Assembly: GCA_024226555.1 (NCBI GenBank)
Contig: JAAELO010000457.1
Span: forward strand, 62,001-126,000
DNA from: Desulfobacterales bacterium
Lineage (GTDB): Bacteria; Desulfobacterota; Desulfobacteria; Desulfobacterales; JAAELO01
Length of the DNA: 64,000 nt
Direction: 5' to 3'
Position numbers and translations under genes: made by a program. Each line of letters starts with the position of its first letter. The first letter of the stretch is position 1. Below the pieces are notes generated by a model. That model saw only the letters and a list, made by a program, of their open reading frames with translations, made no database searches and was not told the DNA's origin. This document shows, one piece after another, positions 40,611 through 49,715 of this stretch.

Positions 40611-41303
40611 TCAATCACTTAGTGAAAAGTCCACTGCTTTTGTGGCATGTATTTTTGTTGTATCATACAATGGAATGGTACTATTTTCTTTTAATAAAAT
40701 ACCGATTTCGGTACAACCAAGTATTACAGCTTCACAACCTTTAGAGGAAAGCTTACTCACAACTCTATCAAACTCATCTCTTGATGAATCTTTTACTATT
40801 CCAAGGCATAACTCTTTATAAATAAGATCATTAACAATTTTTCTATCTTTTTCATCCGGAACGATTACATTTAAACCATATTTTTCAGTTAAGCGTCCTT
40901 TGTAAAAGTCCTTTTCCATCGTATATGATGTTCCTAATAAACCAACATTTTTAATTCCATCTGTTATAAGAGCTTCACCAGTAGCGTCTGCTATATGTAT
41001 TAGTGGGATATTAACAGATTCTTCGACCTCTTCAGCAATTATATGCATGGTATTAGTACATATTAAGAGAAAATCAGCACCTGCTTTTTCGACTTTTTGA
41101 GCGGCATCTATCAAAAATGTACTGGTTCCTTCCCAGTCACCACTACACTGAAGCTTTTCGATCTCTCCAAAATTTACACTATATAAAGCTATTTTAGCTG
41201 AGTTAAATCCACCAACTCTTTTTTTCATTTCAGTATTGATTATCCGATAATAATCAGAAGTACTTTCCCAGCTCATTCCGCCTATTAAACCAATCGTTTT
41301 CAT
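40611..41303 (-). CDS. aspartate/glutamate racemase family protein
   Basis: 230 residues. Both catalytic cysteines are present, in LLICTNTMH and LGCTEI, as is the N-terminal IGLIGGMSWESTSDYY pattern of the YgeA/aspartate racemase group. PLP-independent enzymes of this family interconvert L- and D-amino acids in the cytoplasm. The frame opens at a TTG (41315), but the GGAG of that stretch is the ribosome binding site for the ATG at 41303, which is preferred. It is a single gene, convergent with nothing near; MITEs lie downstream. Confidence 0.9.
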   Translation of the reverse strand: MKTIGLIGGMSWESTSDYYRIINTEMKKRVGGFNSAKIALYSVNFGEIEKLQCSGDWEGTSTFLIDAAQKVEKAGADFLLICTNTMHIIAEEVEESVNIPLIHIADATGEALITDGIKNVGLLGTSYTMEKDFYKGRLTEKYGLNVIVPDEKDRKIVNDLIYKELCLGIVKDSSRDEFDRVVSKLSSKGCEAVILGCTEIGILLKENSTIPLYDTTKIHATKAVDFSLSD

Positions 41304-41771
41304 ATTTTTCTCCAATATTAAATATTCATTTTTTTATACTTTAGCAAACGAACTGTATATATAGACAGATACAAAGTGAATCAAAATTAACAATAACAAA
41401 TACGATGTTATAGGGGAATTATTAAAGTTCCCTTTAAAAGCTTTGCTACAATCCATTCCTTTCCTATTTTCAAAATGAAAACAACCCGCAAACTAAAAAG
41501 CATACATTACAGACACTTAGGTAATTTGATAGGAAAAAATTACGAAATTGTTTCTGATTTATTTGTTTTTTTTAATTTAAAAGGTTAAAAACATACGTTT
41601 GTATTTTATTATAGACTATTTTACATTCATTAATTTACATTTTAATAATTAAAAAAAGCAGTTTGAAATTTTAGGATAATAAATTTAATAGAAGTGATTT
41701 AGTTAATAGATATGAAAGTAATTATGTAATAAAAGCTGAGAAACAACTTAAGCTAAAAAAAATATGGGGAT
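41304..41771. other. 468-bp leader region of the phosphonate operon
   Basis: Divergent gap between the racemase and the phosphonate operon. No gene. At 41411-41435 a GGGGAATTATTAAAGTTCCC string looks like a collapsed pair of MITE ends. The rest is AT-rich; the operon promoter must be here but no convincing -35/-10 pair stands out. Confidence 0.45.
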
Positions 41772-43370
41772 ATGAAATTGAAAAAAACAACACAGTTAAA
41801 GAATTTAATTTGTTCTAATGGTCTTTCTTTCATAATGGAAGCTCACAATGGTTTATCAGCAAAAATTGTTGAAGAAACCGGTTTTAAAGGTATGTGGGGG
41901 AGCGGACTTTCAATTTCAGCTGCTATGGGTGTTCGTGATAATAATGAAGCTTCCTGGACTCAGGTTCTTGAGGTAATTGAGTTTATGAGTGATGCAACAA
42001 CAATACCTATGCTTTTGGACGGTGACACTGGTTATGGAAACTTCAATAATATGAGGCGTCTCGTAACAAAACTTGAGCAAAGAGAGATCGCAGGTGTTTG
42101 TATTGAAGATAAATTGTTTCCAAAAACCAATTCTTTTATAGGTGGAGAAACTCAACCTCTTGCTGATATGGATGAGTTTTGTGGAAAGATCAAAGCAGCA
42201 AAAGATACTCAAAAGGATGACGATTTTGTTGTTGTCGCAAGGATAGAGGCTTTTATTGCCGGATGGGGTTTAAGTGAAGCTCTTAGACGTGCTGAAGCAT
42301 ACAGATTGGCTGGAGCAGATGCTATTCTTGTTCATTCAAAAAAAGCAAACTCTTCAGATATTGAGGCTTTTATGGCTGAATGGGCTAACAGGCATCCGGT
42401 TGTTATAGTTCCAACAAAATATTATTCCACGCCAACTGACAAGTTCAGAGATCTTGGAATTAATACAGTTATCTGGGCAAATCACAACATGCGTGCTGCA
42501 ATTACAGCAATTCAGAATAATTGTAAGGATATATATGACAACGAAACATTGCAGAATGTTGAGGGAAAAATAGTTTCCGTTGCTGAAATCTTCAGAATTC
42601 AGGGAGCAGATGAGCTTAAAGAAGCTGAAAAGGTATATCTGCCTACCAGTGGAAAAGAGGTTAACTCAATTATTTTGGCTGCGAGCCAGGGTAGTCTGAA
42701 TGAACTAACCACTGACATTCCAAAGACACTTCTAAAAGTTGGAGAGAAATCAATCCTTCATAATCAGGTCGATACTTACAACAGACTTGGAATTAAGGAT
42801 ATTAGTGTTGTGAGAGGTTTTGCCAAAGATAAAGTTACTGGAACAAATCTTACATTTTTTGATAATGATGATCATGAAAACACGAAGGATCTCTATTCCC
42901 TCTATCTTGCAAAAGAAAAAATGAAAGAGCTTACTGTTATCAGTTACGGTGATATTGTTTTTAAAGATTACATATTAAATGAACTTTTAAATGACGAAAA
43001 TGACATCACAATCGTAGTTGATGCAGATTTTGAGCATACAGATGATACTCAGGATTTTGTTAAAACAGATAAAGGGTACTCAAAGAAAGTTTATTTTGAA
43101 GATGTTAAACTTGATGAGATCTCAAACAGCCTTTCAAAAGATATTATAACTGGTGAATTTATTGGGCTTTGGAAAGTAAGTGGAAAAGGAATTGAGGTTG
43201 TTCAAAAAATTCTGACTGACCTTTCTCAAAGAGAAGATTTTAAGAACCTTTCTGTTTCAGATCTTTTCAGTGAAGTAGTCAAAGAGCATAGAATATCAGT
43301 AAAATTTATAAAAGGTTCATGGCTTGATGTTGATACGATTGTGGATCTGGAAAAAGCGAAGGAGTTATAA
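41772..43370 (+). CDS. pepM: phosphoenolpyruvate mutase fused to a nucleotidyltransferase-like domain
   Basis: 532 residues. The N-terminal domain (1-~300) is PEP phosphomutase, making phosphonopyruvate: signature [10 protein letters not shown] at 112-121, Mg-binding DGDTGYGN at 83-90. The C-terminal domain (~305-532) is a nucleotidyltransferase fold; its loop reads [19 protein letters not shown], without the GxGTR of active sugar/choline nucleotidyltransferases, so it may be structural or inactive, whereas the third gene of the operon carries an intact one. It is first gene of the operon; its stop overlaps the next start (TAATG). Confidence 0.95.
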   Translation: MKLKKTTQLKNLICSNGLSFIMEAHNGLSAKIVEETGFKGMWGSGLSISAAMGVRDNNEASWTQVLEVIEFMSDATTIPMLLDGDTGYGNFNNMRRLVTKLEQREIAGVCIEDKLFPKTNSFIGGETQPLADMDEFCGKIKAAKDTQKDDDFVVVARIEAFIAGWGLSEALRRAEAYRLAGADAILVHSKKANSSDIEAFMAEWANRHPVVIVPTKYYSTPTDKFRDLGINTVIWANHNMRAAITAIQNNCKDIYDNETLQNVEGKIVSVAEIFRIQGADELKEAEKVYLPTSGKEVNSIILAASQGSLNELTTDIPKTLLKVGEKSILHNQVDTYNRLGIKDISVVRGFAKDKVTGTNLTFFDNDDHENTKDLYSLYLAKEKMKELTVISYGDIVFKDYILNELLNDENDITIVVDADFEHTDDTQDFVKTDKGYSKKVYFEDVKLDEISNSLSKDIITGEFIGLWKVSGKGIEVVQKILTDLSQREDFKNLSVSDLFSEVVKEHRISVKFIKGSWLDVDTIVDLEKAKEL

Positions 43371-44491
43371 TGCTTGATACAAAACTTTTCGGAAACAAAA
43401 TGAAGGAGATGGGGTTTAACTTTTATAGTGGCGTCCCATGTTCATTTCTTAAATATCTGATTAATTATGCAATTAATGACTGTGATTATGTTATGGCTGC
43501 AAACGAAGGTGATGCTGTTGCAATTAGTGCTGGAGCATACCTTGCAGGAAAAAAATCAGTTGTTCTTATGCAGAACTCAGGCTTAACAAACGCAACCTCA
43601 CCTTTGACCTCTTTAAACTACTCTTTCAAAATACCAGTTCTGGGTTTTGTTAGTTTAAGGGGAGAGCCTGGAATATCGGATGAACCACAGCATGAACTAA
43701 TGGGCCCAATAACAACAGGCATGTTAGAACTTATGGAGGTTAAGTGGGAATATCTTGCAGATAATATTGATGAGGCGCAAAAGCAGCTTGAAAGAGCAGA
43801 TAAGTTTATTGCTGAAGGTCAGACTTTCTTTTTTGTTGTTAAAAAAGGGACTTTATCTGAAGAAGTATTAAAGGAAGTACCACGAAATATAGTTGAAAAT
43901 AAAAATCTGATACAAAAATCAAATGATGATGAAATTCCCACAAGAAATAGTGCTCTTGAAAAGATAAATGAATTGAAAGAGGATGCCGTTTGTCTTGCAA
44001 CAACCGGAAAAACCGGAAGAGAGCTTTATGAAGTAGAAGATAGTGACAGCAATCTTTATATGGTCGGTTCAATGGGGACAATTAGTTCCCTTGCTCTTGG
44101 TATATCACTTTCCCATGAAAAGAAAGTGATTGCCATAGATGGTGATGGGTCATTAATGATGAGAATGGGCTCTCTTGCAACAAATGCGAGTTATAATCCA
44201 AAAAATATGCTTCATATCCTTCTTGATAATAATTGTCACGATTCAACAGGAGGTCAGTTTACATGCTCTCATAATGTTGACTTTGTGAATGTTGCAGCTT
44301 CCTGTGGTTATGTAAATGCATTTTATGCACACAGCGTTGATGAACTCGGAAAATATATGGAGCAATGGCAGAAAGAGCCAAATCTTACATTTATTCAGTT
44401 AAAGACAGCAAAGGGTTCTAAAAAAGATCTTGGTCGTCCAAAAATTAAACCCTATGAAGTTAAAGACAGATTAATGAAATTTATTAATTAA
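43370..44491 (+). CDS. ppd: phosphonopyruvate decarboxylase
   Basis: 373 residues, a thiamine-diphosphate enzyme that makes phosphonoacetaldehyde and CO2 and pulls the unfavourable mutase step. The N-terminal part has FYSGVPCSFLK, AANEGDAVAISAG and the SDEPQHELMG loop. The C-terminal TPP-binding part has IDGDGSLMMRMG followed by LLDNNCHDSTGGQ. The length is typical. The start codon overlaps the mutase stop in TAATG, indicating translational coupling. Cytoplasmic. Confidence 0.95.
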   Translation: MLDTKLFGNKMKEMGFNFYSGVPCSFLKYLINYAINDCDYVMAANEGDAVAISAGAYLAGKKSVVLMQNSGLTNATSPLTSLNYSFKIPVLGFVSLRGEPGISDEPQHELMGPITTGMLELMEVKWEYLADNIDEAQKQLERADKFIAEGQTFFFVVKKGTLSEEVLKEVPRNIVENKNLIQKSNDDEIPTRNSALEKINELKEDAVCLATTGKTGRELYEVEDSDSNLYMVGSMGTISSLALGISLSHEKKVIAIDGDGSLMMRMGSLATNASYNPKNMLHILLDNNCHDSTGGQFTCSHNVDFVNVAASCGYVNAFYAHSVDELGKYMEQWQKEPNLTFIQLKTAKGSKKDLGRPKIKPYEVKDRLMKFIN

Positions 44492-44525
44492 GATTTGATA
44501 CAAATATAGTGATTCAGGAGAAGAT

Positions 44526-46358
44526 ATGAAAACAGCAGTTATTATGGCAGCCGGGATGGGAACGAGACTTGAAGAGAGAACTAAAGATATGCCTAAAGGT
44601 TTCTTAAAGATTGGATCTGTTCCAATTATTGAGGAATCAATCATAAAGCTGCTTAATGTTGGTATAGAAAAGATATTTATTGGAACTGGTTACTTATCAG
44701 AGCATTTCGACAGGTTGAAGGATTTTTATCCTGTGGAACTTATTAAAAGTGAAAAATTTGAAACAACAAGTAGTATGTACACTCTTTATAATATGAGAGA
44801 TCGTATCAAAGATGATTTTTTACTACTTGAATCGGATTTAATGTACGACCAAAAAGGTTTGAATTATCTCCTTGAAGCGAAAGAAAATGATGTAATTCTT
44901 GCAAGTGGTAAAACCAACTCCGGTGATGAAGTATATATAGAAACGGATAGTAATGGTTTTTTGGTAAATATGTCTAAAAAATCGGATGACCTTGGATCTA
45001 TTAATGGAGAACTTGTTGGTATTACAAAAGTCTCATACAATACATTTAAAGAGATGTGTGTATATGCAGAAAAAGCTTTTGAAACCAACCCTAAAATAGA
45101 TTATGAAACAGTACTCGTTGGAATAACTGAGGAACTTCATTATAGTGTAAAAGTTGTTGAGGATTATACATGGTGCGAAATTGATGATGAAAGTCATCTT
45201 AAAAGAGCAAATGAGTTAATCTACCCTGAGATCCTGAGAAAAGAGGCCGGAAGAAAAAGTGTAAAAAGGAATATTCTTTTAAATCCAGGTCCTGCAACAA
45301 CAACAGATACTGTTAAATATGCCCAGGTTGTTCCGGATATCTGTCCCCGTGAAAAAGAGTTTGCTGATCTGGTTCGTAAAGTTCAAAAAGATATGGTCGA
45401 TATCGTCCATGGCGGTGATGAGTATGCCTCTGTTTTCTTTGCCGGATCTGGAACTGCAATAATGGATGCTGTTATCAATTCAGTTGTTCCTGGAGATGGT
45501 AAGCTTTGTATAATTGTTAATGGTGCATATGGCAGCAGGATGGTTAAAATTGCTGAAGCCTATAGTATTGATCATATGGTAATTGATTTTGGGTTCGGTG
45601 GTAAGATTGATCTTGAAAAGGTTGAAAGTGAAATAGCAAAAGACAAAGAGATCAAATGCGTTGCTGTTGTACACCACGAAACAACAACAGGTATCTTAAA
45701 TCCGGTTGATAGGATTGCAGACTTAAAAGCAAAGTATAATTTCTCATTTGTTGTTGATGGTATTTCAACCTATGCCGGACTTCCAATTAATATTAAAGAG
45801 AGCAAAATAGACTTTCTTCTTTCAACTTCAAACAAGTGTATTCAGGGCATGGCTGGTTTATCCTTTGCGATTTGCAAAATAGATGAATTGATTAAAACAA
45901 AGGATTTTCCAGTAAGATCTTTCTATCTGAATCTTTACAATCAGTACATTCACTTTGAAGAGAAAGGTCAGTGGCAATTTACCCCACCAGTACAGATTCT
46001 TTATGCCCTTGATCAAGCAGTGAAAGAGTATTATGCAGAGGGTGAAACAGCTCGTTATGAAAGATATGATGCTTGCTGGAGAAAATACAGAGAGGAACTT
46101 CCAAAACTTGGATTTAATTTCCTACATGATGCTGAAGAGGATTCTAAAGTTCTTTTAACCATTATGGAACCTGATCATCCAAATTATTCCTTTAACAGAA
46201 TGCATGATTATCTTTATGAAAGAGGATTTACAATCTACCCGGGTAAAGTTGGAAATAAAAATACTTTCAGACTCTCTAATATCGGAGATGTTCATCCGGA
46301 AGATATAGAAAATTTTATCAAAGTTTTAAAACAATATGTTGATAAAGAACTAGTTTAG
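44526..46358 (+). CDS. pntC: CMP-aminoethylphosphonate cytidylyltransferase fused to 2-aminoethylphosphonate transaminase
   Basis: 610 residues. The N-terminal nucleotidyltransferase (1-~240) has an intact AAGMGTRLEERTKDMPKGFL loop (8-27) and ESDLMYD at 102-108, as in PntC/LicC enzymes. The C-terminal fold-type I transaminase (~248-610) starts LLNPGPATTTD and carries the PLP lysine K437 in STSNKCIQG. The transaminase makes aminoethylphosphonate from phosphonoacetaldehyde, and the other half activates it to CMP-AEP. The same fusion is known from Treponema denticola. GGAGAAG precedes the ATG. Confidence 0.93.
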   Translation: MKTAVIMAAGMGTRLEERTKDMPKGFLKIGSVPIIEESIIKLLNVGIEKIFIGTGYLSEHFDRLKDFYPVELIKSEKFETTSSMYTLYNMRDRIKDDFLLLESDLMYDQKGLNYLLEAKENDVILASGKTNSGDEVYIETDSNGFLVNMSKKSDDLGSINGELVGITKVSYNTFKEMCVYAEKAFETNPKIDYETVLVGITEELHYSVKVVEDYTWCEIDDESHLKRANELIYPEILRKEAGRKSVKRNILLNPGPATTTDTVKYAQVVPDICPREKEFADLVRKVQKDMVDIVHGGDEYASVFFAGSGTAIMDAVINSVVPGDGKLCIIVNGAYGSRMVKIAEAYSIDHMVIDFGFGGKIDLEKVESEIAKDKEIKCVAVVHHETTTGILNPVDRIADLKAKYNFSFVVDGISTYAGLPINIKESKIDFLLSTSNKCIQGMAGLSFAICKIDELIKTKDFPVRSFYLNLYNQYIHFEEKGQWQFTPPVQILYALDQAVKEYYAEGETARYERYDACWRKYREELPKLGFNFLHDAEEDSKVLLTIMEPDHPNYSFNRMHDYLYERGFTIYPGKVGNKNTFRLSNIGDVHPEDIENFIKVLKQYVDKELV

Positions 46359-46378
46359 ATAAAAAGGGGAAGTTTTTA

Positions 46379-47371
46379 ATGTTTAATGAGTACAAGTACC
46401 AGTGTAAGGATGATTCTGTTTTATTAGATCCTTTCAAGAAATTTGTTGTAACACCATTGATGAAGTTTATGCCTTACCGCATTCCGGCAAATACAATTAC
46501 AATAATTTCAAACATGTTTATTTACTACGCCCTTTATCTATCATTTATCCATGATGGTGCTCCAGCTAATTATTTAATTATATCACTTCTGATATTAACA
46601 TATGTTGTTGGGGATCATTTTGATGGGATGCAGGCGAGAAGAACCGGAACCGGCTCACCCCTGGGGGAGTTTTGTGACCACTATCTTGATATTTTTAATA
46701 ACGGAATAGTACTTATAATTGTATTTAATCTGTTTGGAATTACTAATTTATATATAGTGGTATCAGCTTTTTTCATATCCTATCTTTCACATTCATCTAT
46801 AATCTATGAACAGTTTGCTACTAAATGGTTAATTTTTGACAAAATTGGTTCATTAGAGGGGCTTTTCTTAACACTGTGTTTACTGGTTGCAAGTTTTTTT
46901 AAGCCAGTACGGGAATTGCTAACAAGTAATGTTGTTTCAAATCTTACTTTAATTGAAGTTATCCTTCTTGTTACCTATATTCTTGGCATAGGAACTATGT
47001 TTACAGTTTCTAAACGTGTCGGAAGATTCTCACTTAAGTTTGTAATCTATGTGCTTTTTATGGCACTGTTATCAATATATAGTATCAAATTTCTAAGTTT
47101 CAACTACTCAGTACTTTTATTAACTCTTTATAATGCAATTTATATCGGAAATTTAATGAAAGCGCATTTAATTGACAGCAAAGAAAGATATGCTGACATT
47201 GTTGTGCCGGCTCTTATTCTGATTCACTGGGTAATTGGTGGAAATGCAGCTGAATTTTACATCTATGCTGTTTTATATATGATTCTTTATCTTGTTTTTA
47301 TAACAATAACTATATCATATCCACTTAGACAATTCTGGTTCTGGATCAATCCCTCAAAAAAAGAATCTTAA
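46379..47371 (+). CDS. CDP-alcohol phosphatidyltransferase family protein (probable phosphonolipid synthase)
   Basis: 330 residues, about eight membrane segments. The complete family motif is present: D79-x2-D82-G83-x2-A86-R87-x8-G96-x3-D100-x3-D104. Such enzymes displace CMP from an activated head group with a lipid alcohol. Placed 20 nt after pntC, its likely job is to move aminoethylphosphonate from CMP-AEP onto diacylglycerol or another polyprenyl/glyceryl acceptor at the inner membrane. The acceptor cannot be seen in sequence. AAAGGGGAAG precedes the ATG, and a strong terminator follows. Confidence 0.92.
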   Translation: MFNEYKYQCKDDSVLLDPFKKFVVTPLMKFMPYRIPANTITIISNMFIYYALYLSFIHDGAPANYLIISLLILTYVVGDHFDGMQARRTGTGSPLGEFCDHYLDIFNNGIVLIIVFNLFGITNLYIVVSAFFISYLSHSSIIYEQFATKWLIFDKIGSLEGLFLTLCLLVASFFKPVRELLTSNVVSNLTLIEVILLVTYILGIGTMFTVSKRVGRFSLKFVIYVLFMALLSIYSIKFLSFNYSVLLLTLYNAIYIGNLMKAHLIDSKERYADIVVPALILIHWVIGGNAAEFYIYAVLYMILYLVFITITISYPLRQFWFWINPSKKES

Positions 47372-47406
47372 AAAATATATAAAAACATTTCTTTATAGTC
47401 TTAATG

Positions 47407-47440
47407 AAAGAGCTACATTATTTATGTAGCTCTTTTTTTT
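47407..47440 (+). terminator. rho-independent terminator of the phosphonate operon
   Basis: 12-bp perfect stem AAAGAGCTACAT / ATGTAGCTCTTT, loop TATTT, followed by T8. Confidence 0.92.
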
Positions 47441-47611
47441 ATAACCCTCCATAAGTTTCCTATAGTTTTAATTTCATTTTTAATTTTATCGTTTCAGGCC
47501 TTTGGCAATAAACTTTATGGTTTAGATAACGAAATTGAATAAAAATGTTGTTGATAAGCTCTATTATAGCTTGAGGTTTTGAAGATTATTAAAGATTCCA
47601 AATAAAAAAAC

Positions 47612-47640
47612 TTGACATAATGTTATACCTACACTATCTA
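47612..47640 (+). promoter_or_regulatory. sigma-70-type promoter of the macrodomain-DUF4291-kptA operon
   Basis: TTGACA (47612-47617), 17-bp spacer, TATCTA (47635-47640). Predicted start near 47647, about 70 nt before the first gene. It is one of the best housekeeping promoter matches in the window. Confidence 0.75.
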
Positions 47641-47667
47641 TGTGTCATAAATACACTATACTGGTGT
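47631..47667. promoter_or_regulatory. two tandem 15-bp operators, ACACTAT-N4-GTGT
   Basis: ACACTATCTATGTGT (47631-47645) covers the -10 box and ACACTATACTGGTGT (47653-47667) lies just after the start site. Both show ACAC-N7-GTGT dyads and they are 22 bp apart, two helical turns, so dimers would sit on the same DNA face. This is a repression layout. The regulator is not in the operon. Confidence 0.7.
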
Positions 47668-47716
47668 AATTAAAAAACAGTTTAACTTTTGAGATAGTTA
47701 ATGAAATGGTATTATT

Positions 47717-48190
47717 ATGAAATCGATTAAATACATAAAAGGGGATGCTACAAGTCCACAAACTAAGGGAATTAAAATAATTTGCCATATTTGTAATGAC
47801 CTTGGAGGTTGGGGAAAGGGCTTTGTGCTTGCTATCTCAAAACGCTGGGAAGAACCTGAAAAAGACTACAGAAAATGGCACAGGGAAAGATCAAAAAATG
47901 ATTTTGAATTGGGTAATGTTCGTTTAATAAAAGTAGATAAATATATTTATATTGCAAATATGATCGGACAAAGAGGTATGAAAACAGGTAGTAATGGACC
48001 TCCAATAAGATATGAAGCAGTTCAATCCTGTTTGGAATTTGTAAGTAATAAAGCAATTGAACTAAACGCATCAGTCCATATGCCAAGAATTGGTTGTGGT
48101 TTAGCTGGTGGCAAATGGAACAAAATTGAACCTGTTATTGAAGATACGTTATTAAAGAAAAATGTATCCGTGTATATTTATGATTATTAA
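47717..48190 (+). CDS. macrodomain protein (ADP-ribose-1''-phosphate phosphatase / de-ADP-ribosylase type)
   Basis: 157 residues, a single macrodomain. Key strings are YIKGDATSP at the start, HICNDLGGWGKGFVLAISKRW (nucleotide loop) and IGCGLAGGKW (second loop). The pattern resembles the Poa1/TARG1-like branch, which removes phosphate from ADP-ribose 1''-phosphate or ADP-ribose from proteins. Followed by DUF4291 (20-35 nt) and kptA, whose reaction produces an ADP-ribose cyclic phosphate; recycling of that product is the obvious role (inference). The ribosome binding site is weak. Confidence 0.88.
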   Translation: MKSIKYIKGDATSPQTKGIKIICHICNDLGGWGKGFVLAISKRWEEPEKDYRKWHRERSKNDFELGNVRLIKVDKYIYIANMIGQRGMKTGSNGPPIRYEAVQSCLEFVSNKAIELNASVHMPRIGCGLAGGKWNKIEPVIEDTLLKKNVSVYIYDY

Positions 48191-48225
48191 ATGATACAAA
48201 AAATTAAAAATTGAAAGTTAAGAAA

Positions 48226-48852
48226 ATGAATTTAGAAACAGAAAAATATATAAAACAGAAAACAATCTGGCCGCAGGAAGGACAATGTGTTTTAGCCCAG
48301 TATGATGAAAAAACGATAATTGTATATCAGGCTTATAGGCCATCTATTGGTAATGCAGCAGTAAAAAATCAAAGTTTTGGAGAGGGTGGATTTAGTTTCT
48401 CAAGAATGAGTTGGATTAAAACCAATTTTCTTTGGATGATGTATAGATCAGGTTGGGGGACAAAAGATGGTCAGGAAGTAATTCTTGCCATTCGTTTGAA
48501 AAGAGATTTTTTTGATGAGATTCTCTTAAATGCCTTCCCTTCATCAAATAAAAACAGGTTGGCAAAAGATGAATGGGATAAAATAATCTCAGGTTCCGAT
48601 GTAAGGCTACAATGGGACCCGGATCATGCTCCAAATGGAGACAAAGAAGAAAGAAGAGCAGTTCAGTTAGGTTTAAGAAACGGTTTTCTTAAACCCTTTG
48701 AAGGGGATGGAATTTTAGAAATAACAGATATCTCAGAATTTGTTAATGGACAGAGAAAAATTTTGGAAGAAGGGTTATTGGAAGAATTGATTACTCCGAA
48801 AGAAAGAGTTTACCCAGTAAGTACAGAACAAATGAAAGCTCTTAGAATGTAA
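48226..48852 (+). CDS. DUF4291 family protein
   Basis: 208 residues. The family pattern is clear: TIIVYQAYRPSIGNAAV, then FSRMSWIKTNFLWMMYRSGW and later VRLQWDPDHAPNG with ERRAVQLGLRN. DUF4291 has no established function known to me. The invariant Arg, Trp, His and Gln residues suggest an enzyme rather than a structural protein. The frame is open from a TTG at 48211, but the ATG at 48226 gives the better N-terminus. It sits between macrodomain and RNA 2'-phosphotransferase genes in one operon, which ties it to ADP-ribose or RNA end metabolism (inference). Confidence 0.85.
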   Translation: MNLETEKYIKQKTIWPQEGQCVLAQYDEKTIIVYQAYRPSIGNAAVKNQSFGEGGFSFSRMSWIKTNFLWMMYRSGWGTKDGQEVILAIRLKRDFFDEILLNAFPSSNKNRLAKDEWDKIISGSDVRLQWDPDHAPNGDKEERRAVQLGLRNGFLKPFEGDGILEITDISEFVNGQRKILEEGLLEELITPKERVYPVSTEQMKALRM

Positions 48853-48874
48853 AGATAATGAGGAATAAAAAAAA

Positions 48875-49414
48875 ATGCAATCAACAAGAAAAATATCAAA
48901 ATATTTTAGCTATATACTAAGACACCATCCTGAAGCGATAGGTATAACTTTAGATGACGAAGGATGGGCACAAATTGATGAACTTATTGAAAAAACAAAA
49001 AAATTCAAACTAACTATGGAGATGATTCAAACCGTAGTTGATACGAACGATAAGAAAAGGTTTACACTAAGTTCAGATAAGAGAAGAATAAAAGCAAATC
49101 AGGGGCATTCAATTGAAGTTGACCTTGCCCTTGAACCAATAGATCCACCGGATTTTCTGCTCCATGGAACAGCTCAAAAATCTATTGAATCTATTATGGA
49201 TAAAGGAATTTTAAAAGGACAAAGACATCATGTCCATTTATCAGAAACTAAAGAAACTGCTTTTGCAGTTGGCCAAAGATATGGAAAACCTGTTCTTTTA
49301 AAAATTGATTCTAATAAAATGGCAGGTGATGGTTTTAAATTCTACAAATCTTTAAATGGAGTCTGGTTGGTAGAGGGGGTTCCACCACGCTATATTGAGA
49401 TTATAACGAACTAA
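48875..49414 (+). CDS. kptA: RNA 2'-phosphotransferase (Tpt1/KptA)
   Basis: 179 residues. The enzyme moves an internal RNA 2'-phosphate to NAD, releasing nicotinamide and ADP-ribose 1''-2''-cyclic phosphate. The essential Arg-His-Arg-Arg set is in place: R16 and H17 (LRHHPE), R71 (in R-x4-QGHS) and R117 (RHHVHLS). HGT at 97-99 belongs to the ADP-ribosyltransferase core. Bacteria lack the yeast-type tRNA splicing that makes 2'-phosphates, so the natural substrate is open. GAGGAATAA precedes the ATG; it is last gene of the three-gene operon. Confidence 0.95.
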   Translation: MQSTRKISKYFSYILRHHPEAIGITLDDEGWAQIDELIEKTKKFKLTMEMIQTVVDTNDKKRFTLSSDKRRIKANQGHSIEVDLALEPIDPPDFLLHGTAQKSIESIMDKGILKGQRHHVHLSETKETAFAVGQRYGKPVLLKIDSNKMAGDGFKFYKSLNGVWLVEGVPPRYIEIITN

Positions 49415-49427
49415 GAAGAGAACTACT

Positions 49428-49458
49428 AATCTCCTTTTCATTCATTGAAAGGGAGATT
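49428..49458 (+). terminator. hairpin after kptA
   Basis: 13-bp stem AATCTCCTTTTCA / TGAAAGGGAGATT with one wobble pair and loop TTCAT. No strong T-run follows. Confidence 0.55.
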
Positions 49459-49715
49459 CATAAATACTTAACTATTAATTGATGGCCATTTTTTGTTCTT
49501 TATATAATAAATTGATTTTGAATCAAAATGAATATTATAAAGAGAAATTATGAGAACTTTTATTGTTAAACAGTTTCTATCCACAAAAAGTTTTGCGTTC
49601 AATATTACTGGGGACAATAGTCTCCTTAGTTTACAAGGTTTTTTTTCTTATGCAGATATTTTAGAAAACTGAAAACTCATGGTTTTTATTTTACTTAAAT
49701 TCAAATTGTTTGAGT
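49459..49715. other. gap after kptA with one doubtful small frame
   Basis: A 40-codon frame at 49550-49672 (start MRTFIVKQFLST) has only AAAGAGAAATT in front and no recognisable family. Otherwise nothing is seen. Confidence 0.35.

Noticed and set aside
49550-49672. 40-codon frame after kptA
   Set aside because: Weak ribosome binding site, no family resemblance; mentioned only as part of the gap.
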